Shown here in pieces: positions 17,053 through 25,643 of a DNA stretch of 29,756 nt (position 1 is the first letter of the stretch; the number at the start of each line of letters is the position of its first letter). Position numbers and translations under genes: made by a program. Source of the DNA: Dialister sp. UBA6422 (lineage in GTDB: Bacteria; Bacillota; Negativicutes; Veillonellales; Dialisteraceae). The DNA lies in assembly GCA_002439665.1 (NCBI GenBank), contig DJPC01000048.1, positions 1 to 29,756 of the forward strand, read 5' to 3'. The notes below the pieces were generated by a model that worked only from the letters and a program-made list of their open reading frames with translations, had not been told where the DNA came from and did no database searches.

Positions 17053-17461
17053 AATATCCTCCTTAAAAAGGTAACTGGTAGACTGGTGCCTAAAAGCTAG
17101 AGATGAAAACCATAAGTGCCAGGAATAATAAGAATTGGATTTATTTTTCCCACTTTTCAATGGTCAATGACTAACCGTTAGTACACCTAATAAAATAGAG
17201 GGGGCCAGGAAATAATCCCTACGCTTCCCCTCAAAGCCTTCCCTATGATTAAAACTAGACAAGGTGCTCGTCTTTGACTGTAGAGTATACCACCTTTATC
17301 CATAAAAAGATAGATAGTCTAGTAACTATACAGGGGAATAACAAATCTAGATCAACATACCAATGATAAAGAACTACAAAATGAATTTCAAAAATAAATC
17401 ATTCTCTTAATAAAAAATCTCCCTGACCCAGTTTTTACCCCTCTGCTCTATATAAATAAAC
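17053..17461 (-). promoter_or_regulatory. pncB leader and promoter region
   Basis: On the minus strand an extended -10 TGGTATACT (17292-17284) would give a start near 17277 and a leader of about 225 nt. The leader contains dyads such as GAGGGG/CCCCTC (+ strand 17198-17203 and 17227-17232), CTAAC-G-GTTAG near 17171-17181 and two ACTGGT repeats just before the ribosome site. TTGACC-N17-ATAAAT near 17135-17165 is an alternative, weaker promoter. I recognise no known riboswitch. From 17300 to 17461 I see nothing besides AT-rich sequence. Confidence 0.4.
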
Positions 17462-17519
17462 GCACAAAAAAGGGCCTGTGACAAAACATTTCGTATTTTG
17501 TCACAGGCCCTTTTTGTGC
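17462..17519 (-). terminator. Strong terminator of the mltG-trmR-U32-DUF4911 unit
   Basis: GGGCCTGTGACAAAA pairs with its perfect complement (17472-17486 with 17496-17510), extended by A/T runs and GCAC/GTGC at the outside, giving roughly 24 bp with a 9-nt loop. It lies 7 bp after the DUF4911 stop codon. Confidence 0.92.
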
Positions 17520-17526
17520 CTTAAAT

Positions 17527-17766
17527 TTAGTTTTCCCTTGGCAAAGCGTCTTCTCGTTTTTCCAAAATCTTTACTTTTACATCCTCCAAGTGGGTCAATA
17601 CATCGATCACTATATCTCTAGTATCAGCGGTAGAATTGATTTGACAAGTAGCTCGTTTGGGATCTAATGTGGTCAGAATTCCTAGGTATTCATAGCCCTC
17701 AATAATACGATTGATGTAATTCACTGTTTCCGGTGGGACTTCTATATAGACTCTGGTATCATCCAT
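17527..17766 (-). CDS. DUF4911 domain-containing small protein
   Basis: 79 aa, acidic to neutral, no membrane segment. The pattern VYIEVPPETVNYINRIIEGYE followed by a hydrophobic LGILTTLDP segment matches what I know of DUF4911, a small family often found beside U32 peptidases in Negativicutes and Clostridia. The arrangement suggests a small alpha/beta fold of the ACT type. The start codon lies inside the end of the U32 gene (8-bp overlap), with GAGGAG about 10 nt before it, so it is translated in step with that gene. It may assist the U32 protein; function unknown. Confidence 0.8.
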   Translation of the reverse strand: MDDTRVYIEVPPETVNYINRIIEGYEYLGILTTLDPKRATCQINSTADTRDIVIDVLTHLEDVKVKILEKREDALPREN

Positions 17767-18991
17767 TTTTTGCTCGTCTCCTCAATATGGTATATGCTGG
17801 GAAAGTTTCTTCGGTTTTCATCATCAGTTCTTCTAGCGGATGGGGCGCCCGATCCACCTTCTCCCCCTCTTTATTGATCAGTTGTCCCACGGTGAAAAGC
17901 CCTACATCTCCCTTAGGAGTCAGATATTCCAGCGTTTCACCTACTTTGAAATGATTACGCTGCTGCACCTTAGCTTCTTTTTTATCTGTATCATTGGACA
18001 AAATAAGTCCTACAAAATCATAGGGCTGCTCTGGTTGAGATTTTACATATTCCTGAGCCGTATGGTCTGGATTTTGGAAAGCAAAAGCGGTGGTGTAAGG
18101 ACGATGAGACACTTTTTCCAATTCTTCTCGCCATTCCGAACGCACCTTATAAGCGCCTCGTTCTGCATAATAAGTATCAATGGCCTTGCGATAAGCAGCC
18201 ACCACAGCAGCTACGTAGTATACGCTCTTCATGCGTCCCTCGATTTTAAGAGAAGAGGCTCCGCCTTCGATAAGTTCTGGAATATGGTCAATCATACAAA
18301 GGTCTTTACTATTGAAGATGTAGGTGCCATGTTCATCTTCTTCTAATGGCCAATACTGACCTGGGCGAGATTCTTCCATGACAGAATATTTAAACCGACA
18401 AGCCTGGATGCATTCTCCTCGATTAGACTGCCGTCTCCCATGGGTAAAGAAATTGGATAATAGGCAACGACCAGACCAGGAAATACACATCGCACCATGA
18501 CCAAAAACTTCCAGTTCGATATCTACTTTCTTCCGAATATCTGCCATTTCCGCAACGGATACTTCCCGGGCTAAAACCACACGAGATGCCCCCATATCTT
18601 TCCAAGCTTTGACTGTACGCCAGTTGGCAGAACTAGCCTGGGTAGATACATGGATAGGAAGACCAGGTGCCACTTCACGGGCTAAGGAAAATACTCCCAA
18701 ATCAGAAATCAAGGCAGCATCTACGTGGATCTTTTCTAAATATTTGAGATACTCATCTAGTCCTTCCAGATCTTCATTTCTAGGAATAATATTCACTGTC
18801 ACATAGACTTTCTTTCCCATCCCATGGGCATATTCCACCGCTTCCTTCATTTCTTCTTTGGTGAAATTCCCCCCATAGGCACGAAGGCCAAAGACCTTAC
18901 CTGCTAAATATACCGCATCAGCCCCATAGAGCAGTGCCATTTTCATTTTTTCCATAGTTCCCGCCGGCGCGAGAAGCTCTATTTTATTCAT
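17759..18991 (-). CDS. trhP: U32 family protein, probable tRNA uridine 5-hydroxylation enzyme (TrhP/YrrO type)
   Basis: 410 aa. The N-terminus ELLAPAG and the signature EVFGHGAMCISWSGRCLLS (161-179) define U32. C169, C176, C194 and C232 are spaced almost exactly as the four [4Fe-4S]-binding cysteines described for UbiU/UbiV (169, 176, 193, 232). The C-terminal 100 residues form the extra domain with VGETLEYLTPKGD. U32 proteins were long called peptidases, but E. coli TrhP and Bacillus YrrN/YrrO act with prephenate in making 5-hydroxyuridine at tRNA position 34. The trmR-like gene and mltG upstream support that role. A possible own promoter (TTGACT-N18-TATTAG, 19037-19008) lies in the 150-bp gap before it. 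Confidence 0.9.
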   Translation of the reverse strand: MNKIELLAPAGTMEKMKMALLYGADAVYLAGKVFGLRAYGGNFTKEEMKEAVEYAHGMGKKVYVTVNIIPRNEDLEGLDEYLKYLEKIHVDAALISDLGVFSLAREVAPGLPIHVSTQASSANWRTVKAWKDMGASRVVLAREVSVAEMADIRKKVDIELEVFGHGAMCISWSGRCLLSNFFTHGRRQSNRGECIQACRFKYSVMEESRPGQYWPLEEDEHGTYIFNSKDLCMIDHIPELIEGGASSLKIEGRMKSVYYVAAVVAAYRKAIDTYYAERGAYKVRSEWREELEKVSHRPYTTAFAFQNPDHTAQEYVKSQPEQPYDFVGLILSNDTDKKEAKVQQRNHFKVGETLEYLTPKGDVGLFTVGQLINKEGEKVDRAPHPLEELMMKTEETFPAYTILRRRAKNG

Positions 18992-19141
18992 ATATAAATC
19001 CTTTCATCTAATATGCAATGATATCCTCTGTAGTCAAAGCAAGGAATGCATAATGGTGATACAGCGCATACCTGATCATACGCTACCAATCATATATTGT
19101 ATGTAGGTCACTTCTATATCTAATGCGCCCATTCGTTATTT

Positions 19142-19753
19142 CTAGCTTTTTACTTTTACCTTCTCACTTACCGCTAGTCCGTCTCCCTCTATGTATATCT
19201 TCGTGTGATATGTTTCACTGACATATGAGATATACTCTCGAAGCCGCATAACCAAAGTGCGGTAGCGATGGGGCACGGGCTCTTTACTTTTTACCAGTCC
19301 TCGAAAAAGAACATTATCTGCTGCAATGACTGCATGGTCTGATAATTTGGGCTCTGCTTCTTTCAGCTGCCTAAGGTACTGTCCCTTAGGACCATCTAAA
19401 TACAAAAAATCATATGGACCTTTCATTTGCAAAAGGAGCATCGCGGCATCTCCTAAGTGGCAATGGACTCTTTTGGCATACCCTGCTTTTTCCATCACGT
19501 CCACCGCCCGTTTATGACGCAGTGGGTCGATTTCCAAAGTATCAATCTCCGCTTTTGGAAAATGGGAAGCCAAGAGTAAGGTAGAGTAACCAATAGCTGT
19601 TCCTACTTCCAAAATCCGTTTGGGATAAGACCTATCTGCCGCTTGGAGCAGTATTTCTCGTTCCGGACCGCGAATAATAGGGACTCTATTTCTTTCCGCT
19701 TCCTCTTCCAATTCTTCTAGAATTTGCTTTATATGACTAGGAACTTGAACCAT
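19142..19753 (-). CDS. trmR: O-methyltransferase, probable tRNA 5-hydroxyuridine methyltransferase
   Basis: 203 aa class I SAM-dependent methyltransferase of the YrrM/COMT-like family. SAM-binding motif I is ILEVGTAIGYSTLLLA (about 48-63), followed by IDTLEIDP (motif II). YDFLYLDGPKGQY carries the metal-binding aspartate, and AADNVLFRG follows. Bacillus YrrM (TrmR) methylates 5-hydroxyuridine to 5-methoxyuridine in tRNA and sits between mltG and U32 genes exactly as here. The start at 19753 lies within the end of mltG (17-bp overlap) with GGAG about 8 nt upstream; 41 further open codons upstream overlap mltG and are not supported. Other substrates (catechol-type) are less likely given the context. 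Confidence 0.88.
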   Translation of the reverse strand: MVQVPSHIKQILEELEEEAERNRVPIIRGPEREILLQAADRSYPKRILEVGTAIGYSTLLLASHFPKAEIDTLEIDPLRHKRAVDVMEKAGYAKRVHCHLGDAAMLLLQMKGPYDFLYLDGPKGQYLRQLKEAEPKLSDHAVIAADNVLFRGLVKSKEPVPHRYRTLVMRLREYISYVSETYHTKIYIEGDGLAVSEKVKVKS

Positions 19754-20786
19754 AAATATTCTCCGTCTCTGTCTGATGCTCTTCATAAGATTTAGTAAAC
19801 ACATGATGCCCATCAGCTTGCGCCACATAATATAGATATTCTCCTGGTTTGGCATCAAGCACCGCTTTGATTGCATCCAGTCCGGGACTACCGATAGGTC
19901 CTGGTGGAAGCCCTGTATGGATGTAAGTATTATAAGGTGAATCTAACTTCGTATCTGCAATCGTCAGCTCTTCCTTCTGCTCTCCTAAGGCATATTGGAT
20001 CGTGGCATCGATTTGAAGCGGCATACCAATTTGCAATCGCTTCAGCATCACTGAAGCAATTGGCACCTGGTCTTCAGGAAAACGAGCTTCCCTTTCCACC
20101 ATAGAAGCCAAAGTGATAAGCGTATGAAGTGTCATTTTCTTTTCCTGGGCCCGGCGCCTTATATCTTCATCTAGTTTGACGTCAGTCTGGTGATACATCA
20201 TATCACAGATTTGCCGTGCCGTATAGGTAAGTGGAATCTCATAGGTATCAGGGAAAAGGAATCCTTCTCCTTTGATAGAAACAGCCACTGGACCATATTG
20301 GTATTTCAAAGGGCCATAGGTAGAAGCCACGTTTTCAAAATCATTCCCGCCTTGTACCCCTGCCTGCTGCAGGAGCAAGGCTATTTGATGAACCGTCGAT
20401 CCTTCTGGTACCGTGACTGTAGCCATATTAATATGCCCACTTTGTAACTCTTGCACAGCCTCTTTGATTGTCAGCCCTTGGTCCAGTGTATAATTTCCGC
20501 TTTGCAATTTATTTCCTGTTCCCAATATACGACCATATATGGTAAACAGCGTAGCACTCCGAATGACACCTTTTCGTTCCAATAAATCAGCAATATCGTG
20601 ACCTGTTGCGTTTTTATCGATTTGAATATGGGCTTTCCCTTTCAAATCAATATGGTCATAGCTATAAAAATACGTACCTATACTTCCTATCAAGCATAAC
20701 AAAAAAAATCCAATCCCTAAAGAAATGGCTTTCTTATTTTCTTTTTTGGGTTCTTTCAAGAGAGCCTTCGTTTTCTTCTCTTCCAA
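19737..20786 (-). CDS. mltG: Endolytic murein transglycosylase MltG
   Basis: 349 aa YceG-family membrane-anchored enzyme that cuts nascent glycan strands and sets their length. A basic cytoplasmic tail (1-20) is followed by one TM helix (about 21-42), a LysM-like region (about 50-120) and the YceG domain. EGFLFPDTY is at 174-182 and the catalytic glutamate at E231 in ASMVERE; LQIDATIQYALG and SPYNTYIHTGLPPGPIGSPG follow. The start codon is TTG at 20786, with AGAGGTG about 5 nt upstream. First gene of the unit ending at 17527. An extended -10 TGTTATAAT at 20849-20841 (minus) is the likely promoter. Confidence 0.95.
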   Translation of the reverse strand: MEEKKTKALLKEPKKENKKAISLGIGFFLLCLIGSIGTYFYSYDHIDLKGKAHIQIDKNATGHDIADLLERKGVIRSATLFTIYGRILGTGNKLQSGNYTLDQGLTIKEAVQELQSGHINMATVTVPEGSTVHQIALLLQQAGVQGGNDFENVASTYGPLKYQYGPVAVSIKGEGFLFPDTYEIPLTYTARQICDMMYHQTDVKLDEDIRRRAQEKKMTLHTLITLASMVEREARFPEDQVPIASVMLKRLQIGMPLQIDATIQYALGEQKEELTIADTKLDSPYNTYIHTGLPPGPIGSPGLDAIKAVLDAKPGEYLYYVAQADGHHVFTKSYEEHQTETENIYGSSS

Positions 20787-20840
20787 ATTGCACCTCTATG
20801 TATGATCCGTTTCCCCCGATATATAATATATTGCTCATAT

Positions 20841-20849
20841 ATTATAACA
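20841..20849 (-). promoter_or_regulatory. Extended -10 promoter for mltG
   Basis: The minus strand reads TGTTATAAT, TGn plus a perfect -10, about 50 bp before the TTG start. The -35 region is poor. Confidence 0.5.
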
Positions 20850-20872
20850 TATTTATTAACTTCCTTCAGAAA

Positions 20873-20902
20873 TTGGGAAATGACCGTCTTGCATGGTACA
20901 AT
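20873..20902 (+). promoter_or_regulatory. Promoter for the thioesterase-M24 unit
   Basis: TTGGGA (20873-20878), an 18-nt spacer ending in TGG, and TACAAT (20897-20902), so also an extended -10. The expected start near 20909 gives a leader of about 125 nt. It diverges from the mltG promoter. Confidence 0.55.
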
Positions 20903-21034
20903 AAATTTATCCAATATGTCATAGATGGTTTAAAAATCACATAGGAATATCTTAAGAAAAATGCAGGAAAAGGTATCCAGAGAATGCTGATCTATGGCAT
21001 GTAGTAAAAAATGTATGATCAAAGGAGGATCACT

Positions 21035-21418
21035 ATGAATATAACCATCGGACATACCGGCACAGCCACACGTATCGTGGCAGACAATGAAACCGCTAAA
21101 GTTGTCAAGAGCGGCTCTCTTCCCGTGCTAGCAACCCCTGTACTTTCTGCTCTCATGGAGGAGGCAGCCTGTGATGCATTAAAAGATAGTCTAACAGGTG
21201 ATGAAACGACCGTAGGTGGTTTCATTGGACTTACCCATAAAGCACCCACACTTCCAGGGAAAAGAATCACTGCCACTGCTACAGTCACAGATGTAAAAGG
21301 GAAAAAAATCACTTTCCATATTACAGCCTCTGATGACGCAGGTGAAATCGGGGAAGCAGATCATACACGTTTTGTTGTATTGGCTCATCCATTTATGGAA
21401 AAAACAGAAAAACGGTAA
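21035..21418 (+). CDS. FlK-like hotdog-fold acyl-CoA thioesterase
   Basis: 127 aa, one hotdog domain. T34, E42 and H68 have exactly the spacing (8 and 26) of the Thr42/Glu50/His76 catalytic triad known from fluoroacetyl-CoA thioesterase FlK, in ATPVLSALMEEAA and GLTHKAPTLPG. Most relatives in gut anaerobes are general thioesterases of unknown acyl specificity, so fluoroacetate resistance is not implied. The start at 21035 has AAAGGAGG 6 nt upstream; an ATG eight codons earlier overlaps the ribosome site. The M24 peptidase gene follows 74 bp later without a terminator. Confidence 0.85.
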   Translation: MNITIGHTGTATRIVADNETAKVVKSGSLPVLATPVLSALMEEAACDALKDSLTGDETTVGGFIGLTHKAPTLPGKRITATATVTDVKGKKITFHITASDDAGEIGEADHTRFVVLAHPFMEKTEKR

Positions 21419-21492
21419 AATCGATAATTTGACTTAAATTACAAAAGCAATAGCCAATTCTCATCCATAAGATAAGAAAGAGAGTGATTGAT

Positions 21493-22719
21493 ATGGCAAT
21501 TTTAGAGCAAGAAACTCTATTAACAGATGCTATCCGTCCCGTACCAGCCAGTGAACTGGAGACTCGTTTGAAAAAATTTCGTCTAGCCATGGATAAAGAA
21601 CATCCAGGTTGGGAAATGGCAGCAATTAACCATAAAATAGCCATGTATTACTTCACTGGCACCATGCAAGACGGCGTACTACTCATCCGCCCGCAAGATG
21701 CAATTTTCTGGGTACGCCGCAATTATGCCCGCGCTGTCCATGAATCTCATTTCAGCGATATCCGCCCTATGCACAGTTTCCGTGAAGCAGCTGCATTTTA
21801 TGGTCATACTCCCAAAATCATGTACGTGGAGACAAAAAAAGCCACCTTGGACTGGGAAAAAATGATTCATAAATATTTCCCCTTTGAAGAAGTAGGCTCT
21901 TTTGACCATGTATTATATACCCTGCGTTTACGTAAAAGTCCCTATGAACTTGCGCAAATGGAACGTTCTGGTGCTATCCATGAAACAGCACTGGATGTGA
22001 TTGCCCCCAAATTGATTCATAAAGGGATCAGCGAAGCACAGCTGGCCATTGAAATCTATAGTGAAATGGTACAAAGAGGATCCCATGGTACAGCTCGTTT
22101 TAATCAATCCTTGGGAGAAGAAGCAATAGGGCTGGCATCCTTCGGTAAAAGTGGACTGGTCCGCACTGGTTTTGACGGTCCTGGAGGTACAGATGGTACC
22201 TGCATTGCTGTACAATCCATCGGAAATGCTTTCCGCCAATTAAAACCGGGTCGTCTAGTATATTTGGATATCCCCTGCGGCTTTGATGGTTACCATACCG
22301 ATAAAACAGTGGTGTACTATTATGGAGACCTGGCAAAAGACAAAGAAGCCGCTCAAATGATAGAGGCACAAAAATGTTGTCTCGCCTTAGAGCAAGACGT
22401 AGTGAATCTGATGAAGCCTGGCGTTCCCGTAGAAGACCTATACCTGATTCCTATGTCAAAGTTTAACAATATCTATGGTGATGGATTTATGAATGGAGGT
22501 AAATTCCTAGGACACAGCATAGGCCTTGTCATGGATGAAGCTCCTGCCATTGCTAAGGGATTTAAAGATATTCTAGAGCCAGGAATGACATTTGCTGTAG
22601 AGCCTAAGATCGCACTTCCAGGCTTAGGCATAGTGGGCACAGAAAACACCTATGTCATCACAGAACATGGAGCACGGTCTCTTACTGGGGACTCTCATCC
22701 ACTTCGTGAAGTGAAATAA
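21493..22719 (+). CDS. M24 family metallopeptidase (Xaa-Pro aminopeptidase/dipeptidase type)
   Basis: 408 aa with a creatinase-like N-terminal domain (about 1-160) and a pita-bread catalytic domain. The five metal ligands are present: D..D in DIPCGFDGYHTD, H in GHSIGL, E in FAVEPK and E in GTENTYVI. It is expected to cut N-terminal residues before proline, or proline dipeptides, in the cytoplasm. A GTG three codons upstream (21484) is in frame, but AGAGAG fits the ATG at 21493 better. The second ligand motif continues TDKTVVYYYG, so it is a divergent member; the exact substrate is uncertain. Probably co-transcribed with the thioesterase gene. Confidence 0.9.
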   Translation: MAILEQETLLTDAIRPVPASELETRLKKFRLAMDKEHPGWEMAAINHKIAMYYFTGTMQDGVLLIRPQDAIFWVRRNYARAVHESHFSDIRPMHSFREAAAFYGHTPKIMYVETKKATLDWEKMIHKYFPFEEVGSFDHVLYTLRLRKSPYELAQMERSGAIHETALDVIAPKLIHKGISEAQLAIEIYSEMVQRGSHGTARFNQSLGEEAIGLASFGKSGLVRTGFDGPGGTDGTCIAVQSIGNAFRQLKPGRLVYLDIPCGFDGYHTDKTVVYYYGDLAKDKEAAQMIEAQKCCLALEQDVVNLMKPGVPVEDLYLIPMSKFNNIYGDGFMNGGKFLGHSIGLVMDEAPAIAKGFKDILEPGMTFAVEPKIALPGLGIVGTENTYVITEHGARSLTGDSHPLREVK

Positions 22720-22958
22720 TGTCTATACTGCGACAATAGGTTACTAGTTGTTGGTTCTTAGACTCCACTATATATTAAAAGCCACAAGTATAAATCGTAA
22801 CTGTTCATTCATGCACTTGGGGCAGGATGTCTTTATGGGTAAGGTGTAAAGGTATTTATACTTTAATGTATATTGCCATGCATTTACGTATAAAAATTTC
22901 ATTCCATGTTTTTTATAAATATCGGCTGCATGAATAATCGAGCCTCCACTAAATAAAT

Positions 22959-23013
22959 AAAAGAGTGATAGAAGAAGCGATGGGACACATCATGCTTCTT
23001 CTATCACTCTTTT
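22959..23013. terminator. Bidirectional terminator between the M24 gene and the radical SAM gene
   Basis: A perfect 20-bp stem (22959-22978 with 22994-23013) carries the core GAGTGATAGAAGAAGC, and GATG/CATC extends it inside. T runs lie on both strands. It overlaps the last base of the radical SAM stop codon. The 239 bp before it (22720-22958) hold no gene or element I recognise. Confidence 0.92.
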
Positions 23014-23930
23014 TATTTTTCATTTTTAGCTGCCTGAAGGACACCGGTTCCATCGAAAGCCGGAATGAATGCTTTATCAGAACTTTCTTTCTGCTGTACA
23101 TATCCATCAACAATTCCTAATTCTTCCATATAAGATTCACATTCTTCATATTCTTCATCAGTGATTTTGCGATTGATTTCCGGAAATTCTGATGCTCTAC
23201 CACAAGGTGTATATTGCCGCATAAGACTAAAAAGCACATCCCCTGGTGCAAATGTGTCTGCCACATATTCCAAAATACGCTTCGTATCTTCCACCTGTCC
23301 TGGCAGGATCAGATGACGAATGAGTACCCCTTTTTGCAAAATACCATGGGTATCCATTTGATAAGGCCCGGTCTGTCGAAACATCTGCTCAATGGCAGCC
23401 GATGCTTTTTCAAAATAATCGGAAGCATCACTATACCGTTTAGATACAGAAGAATTATAATATTTCAAATCAGGAAGCCAACATTGTACTTTTCTACGAA
23501 GGAATGCCACCGTATGAACACTTTCATAGCCGCCACAATTATACACTACAGGTACAGGAAGTGGATCTTTTAGACTTTGAAAAATAGCATGGGTATAATG
23601 GGTCGGTGTGACCAGGTCAATATTATGAGCCCCTGCTTTGATCAATTCAAAATAAATATCCCGAAGCCTTTCTATAGAAACTTCGATCCCCTTTCTTCTC
23701 TCTGATATCTCATAATTCTGACAGTATACACAAGACAAATTGCATCCTGAGAAAAAGACAGTCCCTGCCCCCCGAGTTCCCGCAATACATGGTTCTTCCC
23801 AATGATGCAATGCCGCTCTTGAAATCACTGGAAGCATGGCACTTTGGCAATATCCTAAAAAGCCTTTAGAAGCCAAGCTCTCTTTTCTATCGATTTTACA
23901 TGCCCGAGGGCATAGATTACATACACTCAT
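23013..23930 (-). CDS. COG1313 radical SAM protein (PflX-like, putative activating enzyme)
   Basis: 305 aa. An N-terminal cysteine cluster CNLCPRACKIDR with a further GYC comes before the radical SAM motif C-x3-C-x2-C in SGCNLSCVYCQNYEIS (about 60-75). The barrel continues with NIDLVTPTHYTHAI, VVYNCGGYES, DLKYY, VLIRHLILPGQVED and MRQYTPCGRA, all typical of COG1313. These proteins are named after pyruvate formate-lyase activase, but their substrates are not established. The start at 23930 has GAGGG 7 nt upstream and gives MSVCNLC; an ATG six codons earlier (23948) is possible. The gene stands alone, divergent from the purine permease. Confidence 0.9.
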   Translation of the reverse strand: MSVCNLCPRACKIDRKESLASKGFLGYCQSAMLPVISRAALHHWEEPCIAGTRGAGTVFFSGCNLSCVYCQNYEISERRKGIEVSIERLRDIYFELIKAGAHNIDLVTPTHYTHAIFQSLKDPLPVPVVYNCGGYESVHTVAFLRRKVQCWLPDLKYYNSSVSKRYSDASDYFEKASAAIEQMFRQTGPYQMDTHGILQKGVLIRHLILPGQVEDTKRILEYVADTFAPGDVLFSLMRQYTPCGRASEFPEINRKITDEEYEECESYMEELGIVDGYVQQKESSDKAFIPAFDGTGVLQAAKNEK

Positions 23931-24083
23931 AGTTTTCCCTCTTTTCATTTGTATTCTTATTCTAACAAGGTACTTTATAGGGTTCAAGAAAAAACATAAA
24001 AGGAGCGGCGAAAAGTAAGTATATCCATACATGGTACATCTTTTTCTACTTACGGCGTTCTACTATTTTCTCATCAATTTTTC

Positions 24084-24132
24084 TTGCTACTCATTCCCAA
24101 AAATCATATAATAAAAACGATTCCAACGTTTT
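24084..24132 (+). promoter_or_regulatory. Promoter and start-site dyad of the purine permease gene
   Basis: TTGCTA (24084-24089), a 17-nt spacer, and TATAAT (24107-24112). A dyad AAAACG-N7-CGTTTT (24114-24132) covers the predicted start (about 24119), a position suited to a repressor. No purine riboswitch aptamer was recognised in the short leader. Confidence 0.65.
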
Positions 24133-24163
24133 CAGTTCCATTATTTTTTGAAAGGAGTTTGTT

Positions 24164-25558
24164 ATGGAAAAGGATTCGGGGCTTTTGGAGCGAGTTTTCC
24201 ACCTTAGTGAAAACGGTACTTCTGTGAAAACAGAAATAATGGCAGGTATTACTACATTTATGACAATGGCTTACATTTTAGCGGTCAACCCAAGTATTAT
24301 GAGTACCACGGGTATGGATAAAGGAGCTGTCCTTACCGCCACCGCCATTGCGGGATTCATTGGCACTATGCTAATGGCTGTTTTCTCCAACTATCCATTT
24401 GCTTTAGCACCAGGTATGGGGCTCAATGCATTCTTTGCTTTCACTGTAGTGCAGCAGATGGGATATACTTGGGAAATGGCACTGGCAGCCGTCTTCGTGG
24501 AAGGAATGATTTTTATTATTCTCTCCCTCACTAATGTTCGTGAGGCTATCTTCAATGCAATCCCACTGAATCTAAAACGAGCTGTTTCTGCTGGTATTGG
24601 TCTTTTCATCGCTTTCATAGGACTTTGCGGTGCACAAATTATCGTTGCGAACCCAGCCACCAAGATTTCTCTTTTCTCCTTTAAAAGTGCCCTCATGGAT
24701 GGCAGTTTCCATACCACAGGAATCACCGTAGTTCTCGCTATCCTAGGTGTACTTTTCACAGGCATTCTCATGGTAAAAAGAGTCAAAGGGAATATCCTAT
24801 GGGGCATACTATTCACCTGGATTTTAGGTATCCTCTGCGAAATTTCTGGTCTTTATGTACCAGATCCATCCAAAGGTGCTTTCAGTACACTACCAAACCT
24901 TTCTAATGGACTAGCTTCTTTTACACCAGCTAGCCTATCTCCTCTCTTTATGGAACTGGATTTCTCTCAGGTAGCCACTTTCAACTTCGTTGTGGTTCTC
25001 CTGGCTTTCCTTTTTGTTGATATCTTTGATACCCTTGGTACATTAATAGGTGTTTCTTCTAAAGCCAATATGCTAGATGCCAATGGCAAATTACCACGTA
25101 TCAAAGGCGCTCTTATGGCTGATGCAGTAGCCACTTCTATTGGTTCCGTACTTGGCGTTTCCACCACCACTACTTATGTAGAAAGTGCAGCTGGCGTCTC
25201 AGAAGGAGGCCGCACTGGTCTTACTGCCGTCACCGTAGCCATTCTCTTTTTGCTCGCTCTCTTCTTCTCCCCATTCTTCATGGCTATTCCAGCTTTTGCA
25301 ACTGCACCGGCTTTAATCACTGTAGGGTTCTTAATGTTCACCGCAGTAGCTGGCATTGACTTCAATGATATGACTGAAGCCATTCCTTGCTACTTAGCTG
25401 TCATTGCTATGCCATTTGCTTACTCTATTGCAGAAGGTATCGCATTCGGTGTCATTTCCTATACCATCATCAATCTCATTGCGGGAAAGAAAGAAAAAGT
25501 CAGCCCTCTTATGATGGGCCTTACCGTTGTATTCATTTTAAAATATATTTTCCTGTAA
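24164..25558 (+). CDS. NCS2 family permease, PbuG/AzgA type (adenine/guanine/hypoxanthine)
   Basis: 464 aa with about 12-14 TM segments, a proton-coupled purine base importer. AzgA-type signatures: EIMAGITTFMTMAYILAVNP at the N-terminus, ALAPGMGLNAFFAF, the FVDIFDTLGTLIGVS segment and SIGSVLGVSTTTTYVESAAGVSEGGRTGL, which form the binding core. The length is normal (430-470). The start has GAAAGGAG 8 nt upstream. A terminator follows at 25644. Which base it prefers cannot be read from the sequence. Confidence 0.93.
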   Translation: MEKDSGLLERVFHLSENGTSVKTEIMAGITTFMTMAYILAVNPSIMSTTGMDKGAVLTATAIAGFIGTMLMAVFSNYPFALAPGMGLNAFFAFTVVQQMGYTWEMALAAVFVEGMIFIILSLTNVREAIFNAIPLNLKRAVSAGIGLFIAFIGLCGAQIIVANPATKISLFSFKSALMDGSFHTTGITVVLAILGVLFTGILMVKRVKGNILWGILFTWILGILCEISGLYVPDPSKGAFSTLPNLSNGLASFTPASLSPLFMELDFSQVATFNFVVVLLAFLFVDIFDTLGTLIGVSSKANMLDANGKLPRIKGALMADAVATSIGSVLGVSTTTTYVESAAGVSEGGRTGLTAVTVAILFLLALFFSPFFMAIPAFATAPALITVGFLMFTAVAGIDFNDMTEAIPCYLAVIAMPFAYSIAEGIAFGVISYTIINLIAGKKEKVSPLMMGLTVVFILKYIFL

Positions 25559-25643
25559 TGACTGACCCGTAACTCATGGATAGACATGCTGTATATCTTT
25601 GCTGGCACAAGTCTCTAGTTCATCAGTTAACACTTGGTAAGAG

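Noticed and set aside
17227..17232. Known NAD-type riboswitch in the pncB leader
   Set aside because: Dyads exist, but I could not match them to any described aptamer.
23931..24163. Purine riboswitch upstream of the permease
   Set aside because: The conserved aptamer core sequences were not found, and the predicted leader is under 50 nt.
24391..24816. 141-codon minus-strand frame opposite the purine permease
   Set aside because: Antisense shadow of a membrane protein gene, with atypical composition.
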